Shown here: positions 32,184 to 41,100 of the stretch, piece by piece | How positions within the stretch are numbered: position 1 is the stretch's first letter | Layout of the letters: each line of letters opens with the position of its first letter | Assembly: GCF_040365005.1 (NCBI RefSeq) | Contig: NZ_BAABWV010000003.1 | Coordinates: forward strand, 124,001-188,000 | DNA from: Antarcticimicrobium sp040365005 | GTDB lineage: Bacteria > Pseudomonadota > Alphaproteobacteria > Rhodobacterales > Rhodobacteraceae | Length of the DNA stretch: 64,000 bases | Reading direction: 5' to 3' | Translations under genes and position numbers: made by a program | The notes under the pieces: model-generated | Told to the model about the DNA's origin: nothing | Seen by the model: the letters and a program-made list of their open reading frames with translations, nothing else | Database searches by the model: none

Positions 32184-33524
32184 TCAGCTGTTGCGGATCG
32201 CCCAAAGCTCCATCTTGAGCCCCGGGTACTGGCCCGAGACATGCACGGCGATGCCGCCGGAGGTGGTCATCTTGCCCCAATAGGGGCTGTCGGCATCGAG
32301 TTCGAAATAGACCACGCCGGAATGATAGGGGATCTGGCGCGGTGCTACCGGCAGCGGCCGCAGGGTGATCCCCGGCAGGGCCGAGTTGACCAGCTGCCGG
32401 ATCTCCTCGACCGGGCCGATCTTGGCCTGTCCAGCGAAATGGCGGCGCACGTCCTCGGAGGGGATGTCGGCATCGACGGCCAGAACGAAGCCGGCGTTTC
32501 CGATCAGCTTGCGGTCGGCGATGACGCCGACGCTGATGCCGTATTTGCGCGCCTCGAGCTTGATCGGGATCGCGGTCTGCTCCAGCACCGACGACAGGTA
32601 CTGCCGCAGGGTGCGGATCACCGGGGTGAAACAGGTGGTCAGGTTGTCGTGGGTATAGGGCGGAAACGCGGGCGGCTGTTTCTCGGAAGTCATGAACACC
32701 GACAGTTCGCCCGCCAGCCCAGCGCAGGTGCGGAACAGCTCCTCGGGGTGCAGGTTCTCGATGGTGCCCATGTGGCGCACCTGCGGCAACATCCGGTTGA
32801 TGATGGTCAGCAGCAGGAAATCCGAGACCTCGGCCACGCCACGGGCGGCGCCGCCCTCGGACAGGCGCCCCGCCAGCGCCTGCATCCGGTGCGACAAGAG
32901 CCCCTCCAACTCGCGCAGGAACCCTTCGAGCGGCAGCGCCGCGCGGATGTCCGTGCAGGCGGGGATGAAGGATTGGTCGAGCACGATTTCCTTGTCCGGG
33001 CGCACCTCGATGATGCGGGCCACCGGGATCGCCAGCCGGTCGGCCAGGTCGTCGACCGCCAGCGCGAATTGCAGCCGCATCTTGCCGACCCCCAGAACCA
33101 CCGGCTTTTTCTCGGTGCTCATGGTGTCGATCACCTCCTGCTCGGCCGGGCGCAGCCGGCTGGCCGACATCTCGGCGCCGGACAGGTCGACCTCGGCGGC
33201 GCCCTGGCGGCGTTGCGGCACGGTCAGGTGAACGATGCAGTCCTTGATGGTGTCGGGCACCTCGAGCGCGGGCGGATGATCGTCGGCCATCGGCACCCGG
33301 AACACGGTGCCGTCCTGGGTGAGCCCGGCGCAGGACTTGAGCGCGAACTGCCCGATCTTCAGCGCCTCGTGGTCGATCTCGAGCGTGTTGAACCCCCAGC
33401 CATAGGGGCGCAGCCGACGGGCGAGACCCGCGACCAGCGCCTCGGTATAGCGGTCGGCCTGCTGGAAATGGTGGGGTTGCAGAAACAACCCTTCGGTCCA
33501 AAGTACCTTGCTGTCCCAGGACAA
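32184..33524 (-). CDS. tssK: T6SS baseplate subunit TssK
   Basis: 446 residues. The family opening (KVLWTEGLFLQPHHFQQADRY) is clear, as is YHSGVVYFELD near the C-terminus. TssK connects the baseplate to the TssL/TssM membrane complex. The start codon is TTG at 33524, preceded by AAGGAGG with a 7-base spacing, an ideal ribosome-binding site; the ATG inside that spacing is in a different frame and gives no match. It is separated from tagH by 64 bases and from tssL by 16, consistent with one long transcript. Confidence 0.95.
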   Translation of the reverse strand: MSWDSKVLWTEGLFLQPHHFQQADRYTEALVAGLARRLRPYGWGFNTLEIDHEALKIGQFALKSCAGLTQDGTVFRVPMADDHPPALEVPDTIKDCIVHLTVPQRRQGAAEVDLSGAEMSASRLRPAEQEVIDTMSTEKKPVVLGVGKMRLQFALAVDDLADRLAIPVARIIEVRPDKEIVLDQSFIPACTDIRAALPLEGFLRELEGLLSHRMQALAGRLSEGGAARGVAEVSDFLLLTIINRMLPQVRHMGTIENLHPEELFRTCAGLAGELSVFMTSEKQPPAFPPYTHDNLTTCFTPVIRTLRQYLSSVLEQTAIPIKLEARKYGISVGVIADRKLIGNAGFVLAVDADIPSEDVRRHFAGQAKIGPVEEIRQLVNSALPGITLRPLPVAPRQIPYHSGVVYFELDADSPYWGKMTTSGGIAVHVSGQYPGLKMELWAIRNS

Positions 33525-33588
33525 AAGGCATCCTCCTTGTTGCCACCCTCGCGGGGCGTCTTGTCATTGGTCGCCGGGCGGGCCGGCG

Positions 33589-35097
33589 TTAATCCTTGAG
33601 CTTGTCCAGCTGCGTCTTGTAGGCGCGCGCGAATTCGCGGCTGAACAGGTCGTGAAAATCGTTTTCCGCCTCGTCCGAAAGCTCGGCGTAGATCTTTTCG
33701 TAAACTTCCCAATAGCGGGCCTTGCGACCCTTGAGCAGGCTGCCGATGGCGCCGGAGGTCTCGATCCGGTCGGCGACGACCTTGGGGTCGAGCCGGGCCA
33801 GCACGCCCTTGAGCGCGGCCTCCATGCCGGTAACCATGGCGATCTCATGCGCCTTGATGTCGTCGAGCGCCTGCTCGGCGGCGGTCTCGGCGCCGAGGTA
33901 GCCCTTGCTTGCCGGGCGAACCATCGCCTCGATCGCCTGTTCGGGGCTGATCGAGAATTTCAGCGGGTTGTTGCCGCCGGCGCTGATCATCGTCTGTTCG
34001 ATCCGGAACTCGGACTTGATCGAGGTGCGCGTCATCAGGATCTCGCGCAGGCCGGTGACCAGGGTCTTCATCACCCGGCCCATGCGACCCATGGTGGTGA
34101 CCAACTGCGCATCGTCGAGATCGAGGTCTTCGGCGCCGACCCCTTCGAGAAAGGCACGCGCGGCGTCGGTGCCGAGGATTTCCTGCTCCGCGCCGGGGGT
34201 GGCGCGGCGGGCCGGTTCGGGGGCCTGACCGGCGATCTGGTCGGGCGCCGGACCGGGGGGCGTATCGACATCGGGCGCGGTGTTGGGCGGGGTCCGGTGC
34301 GACACCTCGGGCGGGGCCTGCGGTGTCGGGATCGGCGGCACATGCGGCGCGGGGTCGGGCGCGGGGGGCAGTTGATCGGGCGCGGGGGCGGCCGGGGCAT
34401 CGCCACCGCCGCCAACCAGGTCATCATCCCAATCCTCGGGGATCACGGCGCCGCCACCCGCCGCCTGCGGCGTGAAGCTGTCCTGCGCCGAGGGGTTGTG
34501 CGCGGGCAGGCTGGCACCCGCGCCGCCGCGCCCGTCGTCCGGCTTGGCAAAGAACGGATCGTCGTCCTCCAGCGGCGGCATCAGCTCGTCGATGGGGTCC
34601 ACCGGGTTGAGTTGCGACGGGCCGGTGGGGGCGGTGTTGTCACCCAGCAGATCATCGAGGAAATCGCCGCCCGGCCCGGCATCGTCCAGCAGGCCCAGCG
34701 GATCAGGCGCGTTCTCGGCCACGCCGGGCGAGGCCACCCCCTGCGCGGCGGGGGCGGCGATGGGATCGTCGGCGGGCAGATCGGCGGCCAGCCGGACCAC
34801 CAGCTCATAGGGGCCGAGGCACAGCACGTCGCCGTCGTTGAGTGGCGTCGGCGTGCGCCCCAGCGGGATCTTGGCATAGTTCAGGAAGGTGCCGTTGGTG
34901 GACAGGTCGACCACCATCACGTTGCCGTTGTGATCCTCGATCACGAAATGGTTCTTGGACAGGATGCGGTCGGGGTCGGGCAGCACCAGGTCATTGGCCG
35001 GGCCGCGCCCCACGGTCAGGCTGCCGCCCTGCATCCGGATGGGGCGGGCGTTGCCCGGAACGGTGCCCGAGGACTGGAATGTGAGCGTGACGGCCAT
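33589..35097 (-). CDS. tagH: FHA-domain T6SS regulator TagH (Fha)
   Basis: 502 residues. FHA domain at the N-terminus (about 20-100: LTVGRGPANDLVLPD, LSKNHFVIEDHNG, STNGTFLNY), which binds phosphothreonine, then a long Pro/Ala/Asp-rich linker (~115-300, including FLDDLLGDN), and a C-terminal T6SS-specific domain with RTSIKSEFRIEQTMI and NNPLKFSISPEQAIEAM. This is the usual architecture of FHA proteins that receive the PpkA signal and promote T6SS assembly. Together with ppkA, pppA and tagF it completes the threonine-phosphorylation control set in this island. Confidence 0.93.
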   Translation of the reverse strand: MAVTLTFQSSGTVPGNARPIRMQGGSLTVGRGPANDLVLPDPDRILSKNHFVIEDHNGNVMVVDLSTNGTFLNYAKIPLGRTPTPLNDGDVLCLGPYELVVRLAADLPADDPIAAPAAQGVASPGVAENAPDPLGLLDDAGPGGDFLDDLLGDNTAPTGPSQLNPVDPIDELMPPLEDDDPFFAKPDDGRGGAGASLPAHNPSAQDSFTPQAAGGGAVIPEDWDDDLVGGGGDAPAAPAPDQLPPAPDPAPHVPPIPTPQAPPEVSHRTPPNTAPDVDTPPGPAPDQIAGQAPEPARRATPGAEQEILGTDAARAFLEGVGAEDLDLDDAQLVTTMGRMGRVMKTLVTGLREILMTRTSIKSEFRIEQTMISAGGNNPLKFSISPEQAIEAMVRPASKGYLGAETAAEQALDDIKAHEIAMVTGMEAALKGVLARLDPKVVADRIETSGAIGSLLKGRKARYWEVYEKIYAELSDEAENDFHDLFSREFARAYKTQLDKLKD

Positions 35098-35104
35098 GGC
35101 GCGG

Positions 35105-35404
35105 TCAGCCTCCGGTGAGCACGGTGAATTCGCCCTTCATGATGGCGCCGCCGCAGGCGCCCAGATCGCCCAGCCGCGCCGCCGGCAATTTGCCGATCAG
35201 CACGGTCATCGAGCCCTTGACGATCGGGTGCGGCGGGGCCGAGGCATGCATGTCGGACACCCGCGCGGCGGGCAGCTTGCCGACCAGCACGGTGGGCAGG
35301 CAGGGCGGCATGATCGGCATCGGCGCCGGCGGGGCCGGCGGTACCGAGACCACCGGCACGTTGCACAGGTGCAGGTCGGTCAGTCTGGCTTGTGGCGTCC
35401 CCAT
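35105..35404 (-). CDS. PAAR-domain spike tip protein
   Basis: 99 residues, PAAR-type, with two copies of the LVGKLPAARxxD / LIGKLPAARLGD motif and Cys and His residues (LHLCN, DMHAS, LGACGG) that can bind the single Zn ion at the tip. It sharpens the VgrG spike. There is no C-terminal toxin extension, so any cargo must bind non-covalently. It is two genes downstream of vgrG in the same operon and 7 bases before tagH. Confidence 0.92.
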   Translation of the reverse strand: MGTPQARLTDLHLCNVPVVSVPPAPPAPMPIMPPCLPTVLVGKLPAARVSDMHASAPPHPIVKGSMTVLIGKLPAARLGDLGACGGAIMKGEFTVLTGG

Positions 35405-35422
35405 GTCGCGCGTCCCCCCTGC

Positions 35423-36016
35423 CTATGCTTCTTCCAACTGGACCTGGCCGTTACCGCCCCGCCCGATGTCGAGCGCGCGGTCGACCAGCAGCCACCCATG
35501 TTCTTCGAACCTATCAGACAATTCCCCCAGTGCTACCATATTCATGGCAAAGGCGGCGGCCTCGGAGGCGCCGGCGGGGGCGGGGTATTGCGCCAGGTCG
35601 CCCGGCCCCAGCGTCCCGTCGGCATAGAGCACGGCGGTGGCGCAATGCACGGTGTCATCGTCCACATAGGCGTGGTCGAGGGACCTGCGCGCGGCCTCGC
35701 GGTTGTCCTCGGACGGGTTGTAGACCCAGGCCTCGGCGGCGATCAGCGAGGGCGGGTCGTTCTCCGACCGTGGGCCGATGTAGTCGCGGGCCGCCATGCA
35801 GGCCCACCAGACCCGTTCGCGCGGCGGCAGCAGGATCGCCAGCAGGCGCAGCAGGTCGACCAGCGCACGTTTCTCGTGCAACTCGGCCAGCACCACCTCG
35901 GCGGGGGCGCTGGCCGGCGCGTCGAGCCGGGTCTTGAGGATCACGTTGCAGCGCGACAGCAGCTTTGCCACCGGATCGCGCGGTACCTTGACCAACCCTT
36001 GGAAATTGTCACTCAT
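35423..36016 (-). CDS. T6SS-locus protein of unknown function (DUF6931-like)
   Basis: 197 residues, cytoplasmic, mainly helical, with no signal sequence or membrane segment. Motif-like stretches: HEKRALVDLLRLLAILLPPRE, RVWWACMAARDYIG and RRSLDHAYVDDDTVHCATAV. I recall proteins of this kind as DUF6931, found beside vgrG and PAAR genes; no function is established. Its position between vgrG and the PAAR gene suggests a role in spike assembly or as a loading adaptor for cargo, which is an inference from context only. Confidence 0.75.
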   Translation of the reverse strand: MSDNFQGLVKVPRDPVAKLLSRCNVILKTRLDAPASAPAEVVLAELHEKRALVDLLRLLAILLPPRERVWWACMAARDYIGPRSENDPPSLIAAEAWVYNPSEDNREAARRSLDHAYVDDDTVHCATAVLYADGTLGPGDLAQYPAPAGASEAAAFAMNMVALGELSDRFEEHGWLLVDRALDIGRGGNGQVQLEEA

Positions 36017-36027
36017 TTCGGTCGATC

Positions 36028-38094
36028 CTAGTTGATCATTGTCAGGCCGCCCTTGAGGACGAGCATTCCCTCGCCCTTGACGGTTGTCATCGGACTTTTG
36101 ACCTCGGCCATGCCATCGGCCTGGACCTTGATCATCGGCGATTTGATGGTCACTTCGGCGGGCGTGATCTTGATCGAGCTGCCGCCGACCTTGAGCAGGA
36201 TCTCCACCGCGGCGGTCATGGTGATCTTGCCCGCTTTCACATCGGTGGTCATGTCGCCCGACTTGACGGTGGTGGCGTCATTCCCGGTGATCGTCTTGGT
36301 GTGCTTGCCCTCGATGGTCTGGGTTTTGTCGGTCTTGATCTGGATTTCCTGGCTGCCGGTCTCGATCGTGAAGAAGTGATCGCCCTCTTTCACGGTCTCG
36401 GTGATGTTGTTCCGGACCACCTTGCTTTCGCTGCCGTCCCCGTCATGCGCGCCGGCGTCGATCTCGTCCAGACCGATGGTTGTCACCGACTTGTTCTTGA
36501 TCAGCATCTGGTGGTCCTTCTGCGCCTGGACCCGCATCAGCTCGCTGTCCTTCTTGTCCTCGAACATCAGCTCGTTGTAGCCGCCGCCGCCCTTGGACGA
36601 GTTGGTCTTGATGCCCATCTGCGTCTGGTCGCCGGGGAAGTCATAGGGGGGCATCGTGTCCTTGTTGTAGAGCATGCCGGTGCAGATCGGGCGATCCGGG
36701 TCGCCCTCTTCGAACTGGATCACCACCTCCTGTCCGATCCGCGGCACCGCAACCATGCCCCAGCCCTTGCCCGACCAGGGCGTCATGACGCGGACCCAGC
36801 AGCTTGCCTTTTCGTCATTCTCGCCGTCGCGGTCCCAGTGGAACTGGACCTTGATGCGACCGTGTTCGTCGGTCCAGATCTCTTCTCCCGACTTGCCGAC
36901 GACGGTGGCGGTGTGCATCCCGGGGATGCCGGGCCAGGGCGTTGTCAGCGGCGCGCGGAACTGTTCGGCCTTGGGGATCGCGCCGAAGACGCAGGCATAG
37001 ACATCACCCGAGACCTCCTCGGGGAAATCCATGTTGCGCGGCTTGAGATCGTGGCGCAGGTCCCCCTCCTTGAAATCGGTATCGACCTGCAGGTAATGCA
37101 CCGCGTCTGCGATGATGTAATCCGTGTTGGCCTTGCTGTCCGGGTGGTCCTTGAGCTTGAAGGTGAATCCGGTGGCCAGCGTGCGCACGCTGCCGGCGCC
37201 GCGCCAGAGCTTGTGGCGGATCGCCTCGGCCTCCATCCGCACGCGGGCCTGCTTGTTGCCCAGCCCGGTATCCTTGCGATAGTGGCCGGGATAATCGTAG
37301 ATCTCGTAATTCGCGTGGCTGTGGGTGCCCTTCTTGATGGCGTTGGTCACCTTGAGATCGGCGGTCGGCGACAGGAAATCGTAATCGGTCAGGGTGACCT
37401 TTCCGGTCGTCAGGCTTTCCTGTTCGGCCCATTCGGCGATGTGATCCCCGCGCCGGCGGTCGGTGTTGTCGCGGGCGTGATAGCGCAGCGTCGCCTCGCC
37501 CGGCACCGGGGAATGGCCGTTGACCCCGTCGCACAGCACCATCTTTTCCGAACTCGACGGCGCCTTGTTGCTGTCGAAGTAGTAATAGATCCCCTCCTCC
37601 TCCATCAGCCGGCTGATGAAGTCGAGATCGCTCTCGCGGTACTGCACGCAGTAGTCGCGTTTTTCATAGCTGTCGCTGAGCCGCTTCTGGAAATCGGAAA
37701 ACCCGTGGTCGCCGAACACCTCTTCGATGATCTCCACCGCGGTCATGTCCTGGAAGATGCGGCAGTTCCGGGTGCGGGTCAGCAGCCAGGCCCAGGGGCG
37801 GACCTCGGCCACGTACTGGCCATAGCCGTCGCGGAACCCGAGGTTCTCGACCGAGATGCACAGCCCCTGGAACTCCCGCTCCTCCTGCGCCTCGTCGATC
37901 AGGTGAAGCCGCATCGGCTTGCCGATGAACCCCTTGAGATCCAGCGACTTGTTCTTTGACTGGAACTCGATCGTGGTTTCGGTCAGCGTGCTGAGACGCT
38001 CGCGCACGATGGCACGCTTGAGCAGGATGTCGGTGGCGCTGTAGCCCCCCGACATCCAGACGACCGCCGCCTCATGTGGTTTACTCTCCGCCAT
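36028..38094 (-). CDS. vgrG: VgrG spike protein (TssI)
   Basis: 688 residues. gp27-like N-terminal part (1 to ~380; YCVQYRESDLDFISRLMEEE, GIYYYF are family hallmarks), gp5 OB-fold (~385-470; DEHGRIKVQFHWDRDGEND, SCWVRVMTPWSGKGWG, RIGQEVVIQFEEGDPDRPI) and a C-terminal triple beta-helix rich in KT, TI and VK repeats (~560-688) ending VLKGGLTMIN. No catalytic extension is present, so this is a structural spike carrying PAAR and bound effectors. It is followed by the DUF6931-like and PAAR genes and preceded by the unusual TssB/TssC fusion. Confidence 0.96.
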   Translation of the reverse strand: MAESKPHEAAVVWMSGGYSATDILLKRAIVRERLSTLTETTIEFQSKNKSLDLKGFIGKPMRLHLIDEAQEEREFQGLCISVENLGFRDGYGQYVAEVRPWAWLLTRTRNCRIFQDMTAVEIIEEVFGDHGFSDFQKRLSDSYEKRDYCVQYRESDLDFISRLMEEEGIYYYFDSNKAPSSSEKMVLCDGVNGHSPVPGEATLRYHARDNTDRRRGDHIAEWAEQESLTTGKVTLTDYDFLSPTADLKVTNAIKKGTHSHANYEIYDYPGHYRKDTGLGNKQARVRMEAEAIRHKLWRGAGSVRTLATGFTFKLKDHPDSKANTDYIIADAVHYLQVDTDFKEGDLRHDLKPRNMDFPEEVSGDVYACVFGAIPKAEQFRAPLTTPWPGIPGMHTATVVGKSGEEIWTDEHGRIKVQFHWDRDGENDEKASCWVRVMTPWSGKGWGMVAVPRIGQEVVIQFEEGDPDRPICTGMLYNKDTMPPYDFPGDQTQMGIKTNSSKGGGGYNELMFEDKKDSELMRVQAQKDHQMLIKNKSVTTIGLDEIDAGAHDGDGSESKVVRNNITETVKEGDHFFTIETGSQEIQIKTDKTQTIEGKHTKTITGNDATTVKSGDMTTDVKAGKITMTAAVEILLKVGGSSIKITPAEVTIKSPMIKVQADGMAEVKSPMTTVKGEGMLVLKGGLTMIN

Positions 38095-38157
38095 GGCCTG
38101 TCCTTTCGTGACCGGGCGCGATGCGCGTTGAAATTGCCTTCAGGTCAAAAGTCTTCA

Positions 38158-41100
38158 TCATAAATCGTCCAGCAGCGCGGCCAGATCGGCCTCGATATCG
38201 CCGCCGCCGTCATCGTCGTCACCGTCGCCGTCCGTGTCGTCGCCGAAGCCCGAGAGCAGATCGTCGAGATCGACGTCACCGTCTCCGTCGCTATCGCTGT
38301 CCGCCTCGCCCCCGGCGGTGGGCGGCGGGGCGGGGTTCGGCGGCGAGGGCTGCGGCGGGGCGACGCCCGACCACGGCCCGAGGATGTCGCCCCCGGCCAG
38401 CGACTGGAACGAGGCCAGTCTAACCTCATCGCGGCTTTTTATCGAGACCACCGGCATGAACCCGCGTGCCATCACGAATTCCACCCGCGACTGGGTCAGG
38501 TTGCGTTCGGTGCAGGGCAGCACCACCTGGTCGCCATATCGGTCGGTGACATAGTGATAGGGCACCTCGCCCAGCGACATCACCGAGCCCAGCCCCATCG
38601 ACGGCCCGTTCTTGCGAAAGGATTGCGCCAGCAGGATCGCCGCCAGCACCGCCGGATTGGCCCAGAGCAGCCCCGACAGCCCCTCGGCCATGGTGAATTC
38701 CTCGAACTCGAACGCATAGATCGGCTCGGTCCGGGCGCCATAGGGGCGGCGCAGCATGAAGCGCGGCGTCAACAGGCCCAGATGCCCGGCCTCGGGCATG
38801 GCGCGCAGGGTGTCCCAGGCCTTGGCCACCAGCGGGTGGCGGTCCTTTTTCTCGACCTCGAGGAACCCGGGTGCGATGGCGGCGAGAAAGGGCGCGTCCA
38901 CATGCGCCGCGACCCGTCCGATCCGGCCCAGAAGCTCGGCATGCGGCGGGGTCTCTTCGAAGGTGTAGAGCCCGATCAGCGCGGAATAGCCGCCGCGCCC
39001 GCTTTCCGCGTCGAGCGGGTCCTCGGTGAGCAGGCGGGCAAGGCCGCTTTGCGACAACTCGTCATGGGTGGCCAGATCGGCGGCGATCTCTTCCGCCGAG
39101 ATGTCGTAGAGCACCACGTCGAGCGTGTCGTCATCCTCAACCGTCCGCGCGATCAGGTCGAGCGTGCGCCACTGCGCCTCGAGCGACTGGAACTCCGGGT
39201 GGTGCAGCACCATCCGCATGGCATCCGACAGCGCCGCGTCCACCGCCGCCGTCATCGCCGCCGCGTCCGGGTCGGGCAGCGCGCGGATATGCGGGCCGAC
39301 GATCCGCGCGATCAATTCCCCCGCCGGGCTCGCCTCGGGCGGTTTGGGGCGGGTGTCGCCGATGAGGGTCTGGAACGCGCTGAGTTTCAGGTCGGCCCGC
39401 ACGGCACTGCCGCCCGAGCGGGTTTTCGGCGGTCGCACCCTCTGGCCGTGCTTTTCCGCCCAGGCCCTGAGGGTGGTGGCGGCGTTTTCCGCAGTGGCAC
39501 CATTTTGCAATTGCTGGCGCAATCCGACCAGTTCGGAGAAAAGATCGGTGTTTTCGTACAATTCGTCCGGATGCAGGCTGTCGAGCCCCTTGAGCGAGAG
39601 GGCGACGCCGGCCCCCTCCTTGCCGATGGGCAGCACCAGGTCGGTGGCAAAGCTCTCGATGACCTCCTCGACGGTGTCGGGGTCGAGCAGGGTGGCGCGG
39701 CGCGCGGCCAGCGCATCGCCGGTCTCGACCAAGCCGCGCGCGGCGCGCCCCGAGAAATCGCCCAGGATCGCGATGCGGAACCGTTTGCGGTTGAGCCGCT
39801 CCGGCGACGGGCGGTCGGCCCCGAGCGTGCCATAGGCGAACTCGGGTTCGCCGGTCAGGGTGGCCGCAGCTTCGGGTGCGATGCCCGTCGCATCGTCACC
39901 GCCGAGATCGCTCAGCAGGTCGTCGAGGTCGTCGGTTTCGCTGTCCTCCTCCGCGTCTTCGCCCAGATCGCCGAGGAGATCGTCAAGATCGGTGTCAGCG
40001 GCGGCGGCCGGTTCGTCAGGGGCGGCGCCCGCCTCTTGCCCCAGGTCGCCCAGAATGTCGTCAAGGTCATCCGCCTCCGCCGCTTCCTCCGGTGCGGCGC
40101 TGGCGAGGTCGGCGAGCAGATCGTCGGTATCTTCCGCCTCCGCCGCTTCCTCGGGCGCGGCGGTAGCGAGGTCGGCCAACAGGTCGTCGGTATCGTCCAC
40201 CTCCGCCGCTTCCTCCGGCACGGCGCTGGCGAGGTCGGCGAGCAGGTCGTCGGTATCCTCCGCCTCCGCCGCTTCCTCGGGCGCGGCGGTAGCGAGGTCG
40301 GCCAACAGGTCGTCGGTATCGTCCAGCTCCGCCTCTTCCTCGGGCGCGGCGGTAGCGAGGTCGGCCAGCAGGTCGTCGGTATCGTCCAGCGCCGCCACCT
40401 CCTCCGGCGCAGCGGCGGCGAGATCGGCGAGCAAGTCGTCGGTATCCTCCGCCTCCGCCGCTTCCTCGGGCGCGGCGGTAGCGAGGTCGGCCAACAGATC
40501 GTCGGTGGTGTCGGGCGCGTCCTGCGGGGCCCTGACCGCGGCGAGGCTGTCGAGGGCGGCGGTGGAGCTGTCCTCTTCGTCGCTCTCTTGCGGGGCCGCG
40601 TCGCGCAAGGCGCCAAGGACCGCGCCCGAGGGATCCTCGTCTTTCGTCCCCTCGTCGGGCGCGGCCTGAAGGCTGGCCAGCACCTCGGCGCTGTCGTCAT
40701 TCTCCTCCGTGTCCTCGGGAGTGGCGTCGCGCAGGGTGTCCAGCACGCCGCCGCTCTGGTCCTCGGACGGTTCGGGATCGGGCTGCACCGCCTTGAGGCT
40801 GTCGAGCGCATCGGTGGCGGCATCGTCCTCGGCCGCATCCTCTGGGGGCGCCGCGCGCAGGGCGTCGAGCACATCGGAGGAGTCCTCCGCGCGGGGCGGC
40901 GCTTCTGGCGCCTCGGCTTTCAAGCTGTCGAGCACGGCGCCGGCGGTGTCCTCTTGCGGGGTCTCTTCCGGGGCGGCGTCGCGCAGGGCGTCGAGCACCG
41001 AGGCCCCCTCGTCCTTTGCAGCGTCCTCGATCGGGGCAAGCCCGCGCAGGTGATCGAGGGCGGCGGCATGGTCCGCGCCCGTGCCCCCCGCGCCGCCGAG

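Noticed and set aside
40066..40506. Regular 63-bp repeats resembling a CRISPR array
   Set aside because: Repeats are contiguous, in frame and without unique spacers; no cas genes are present.
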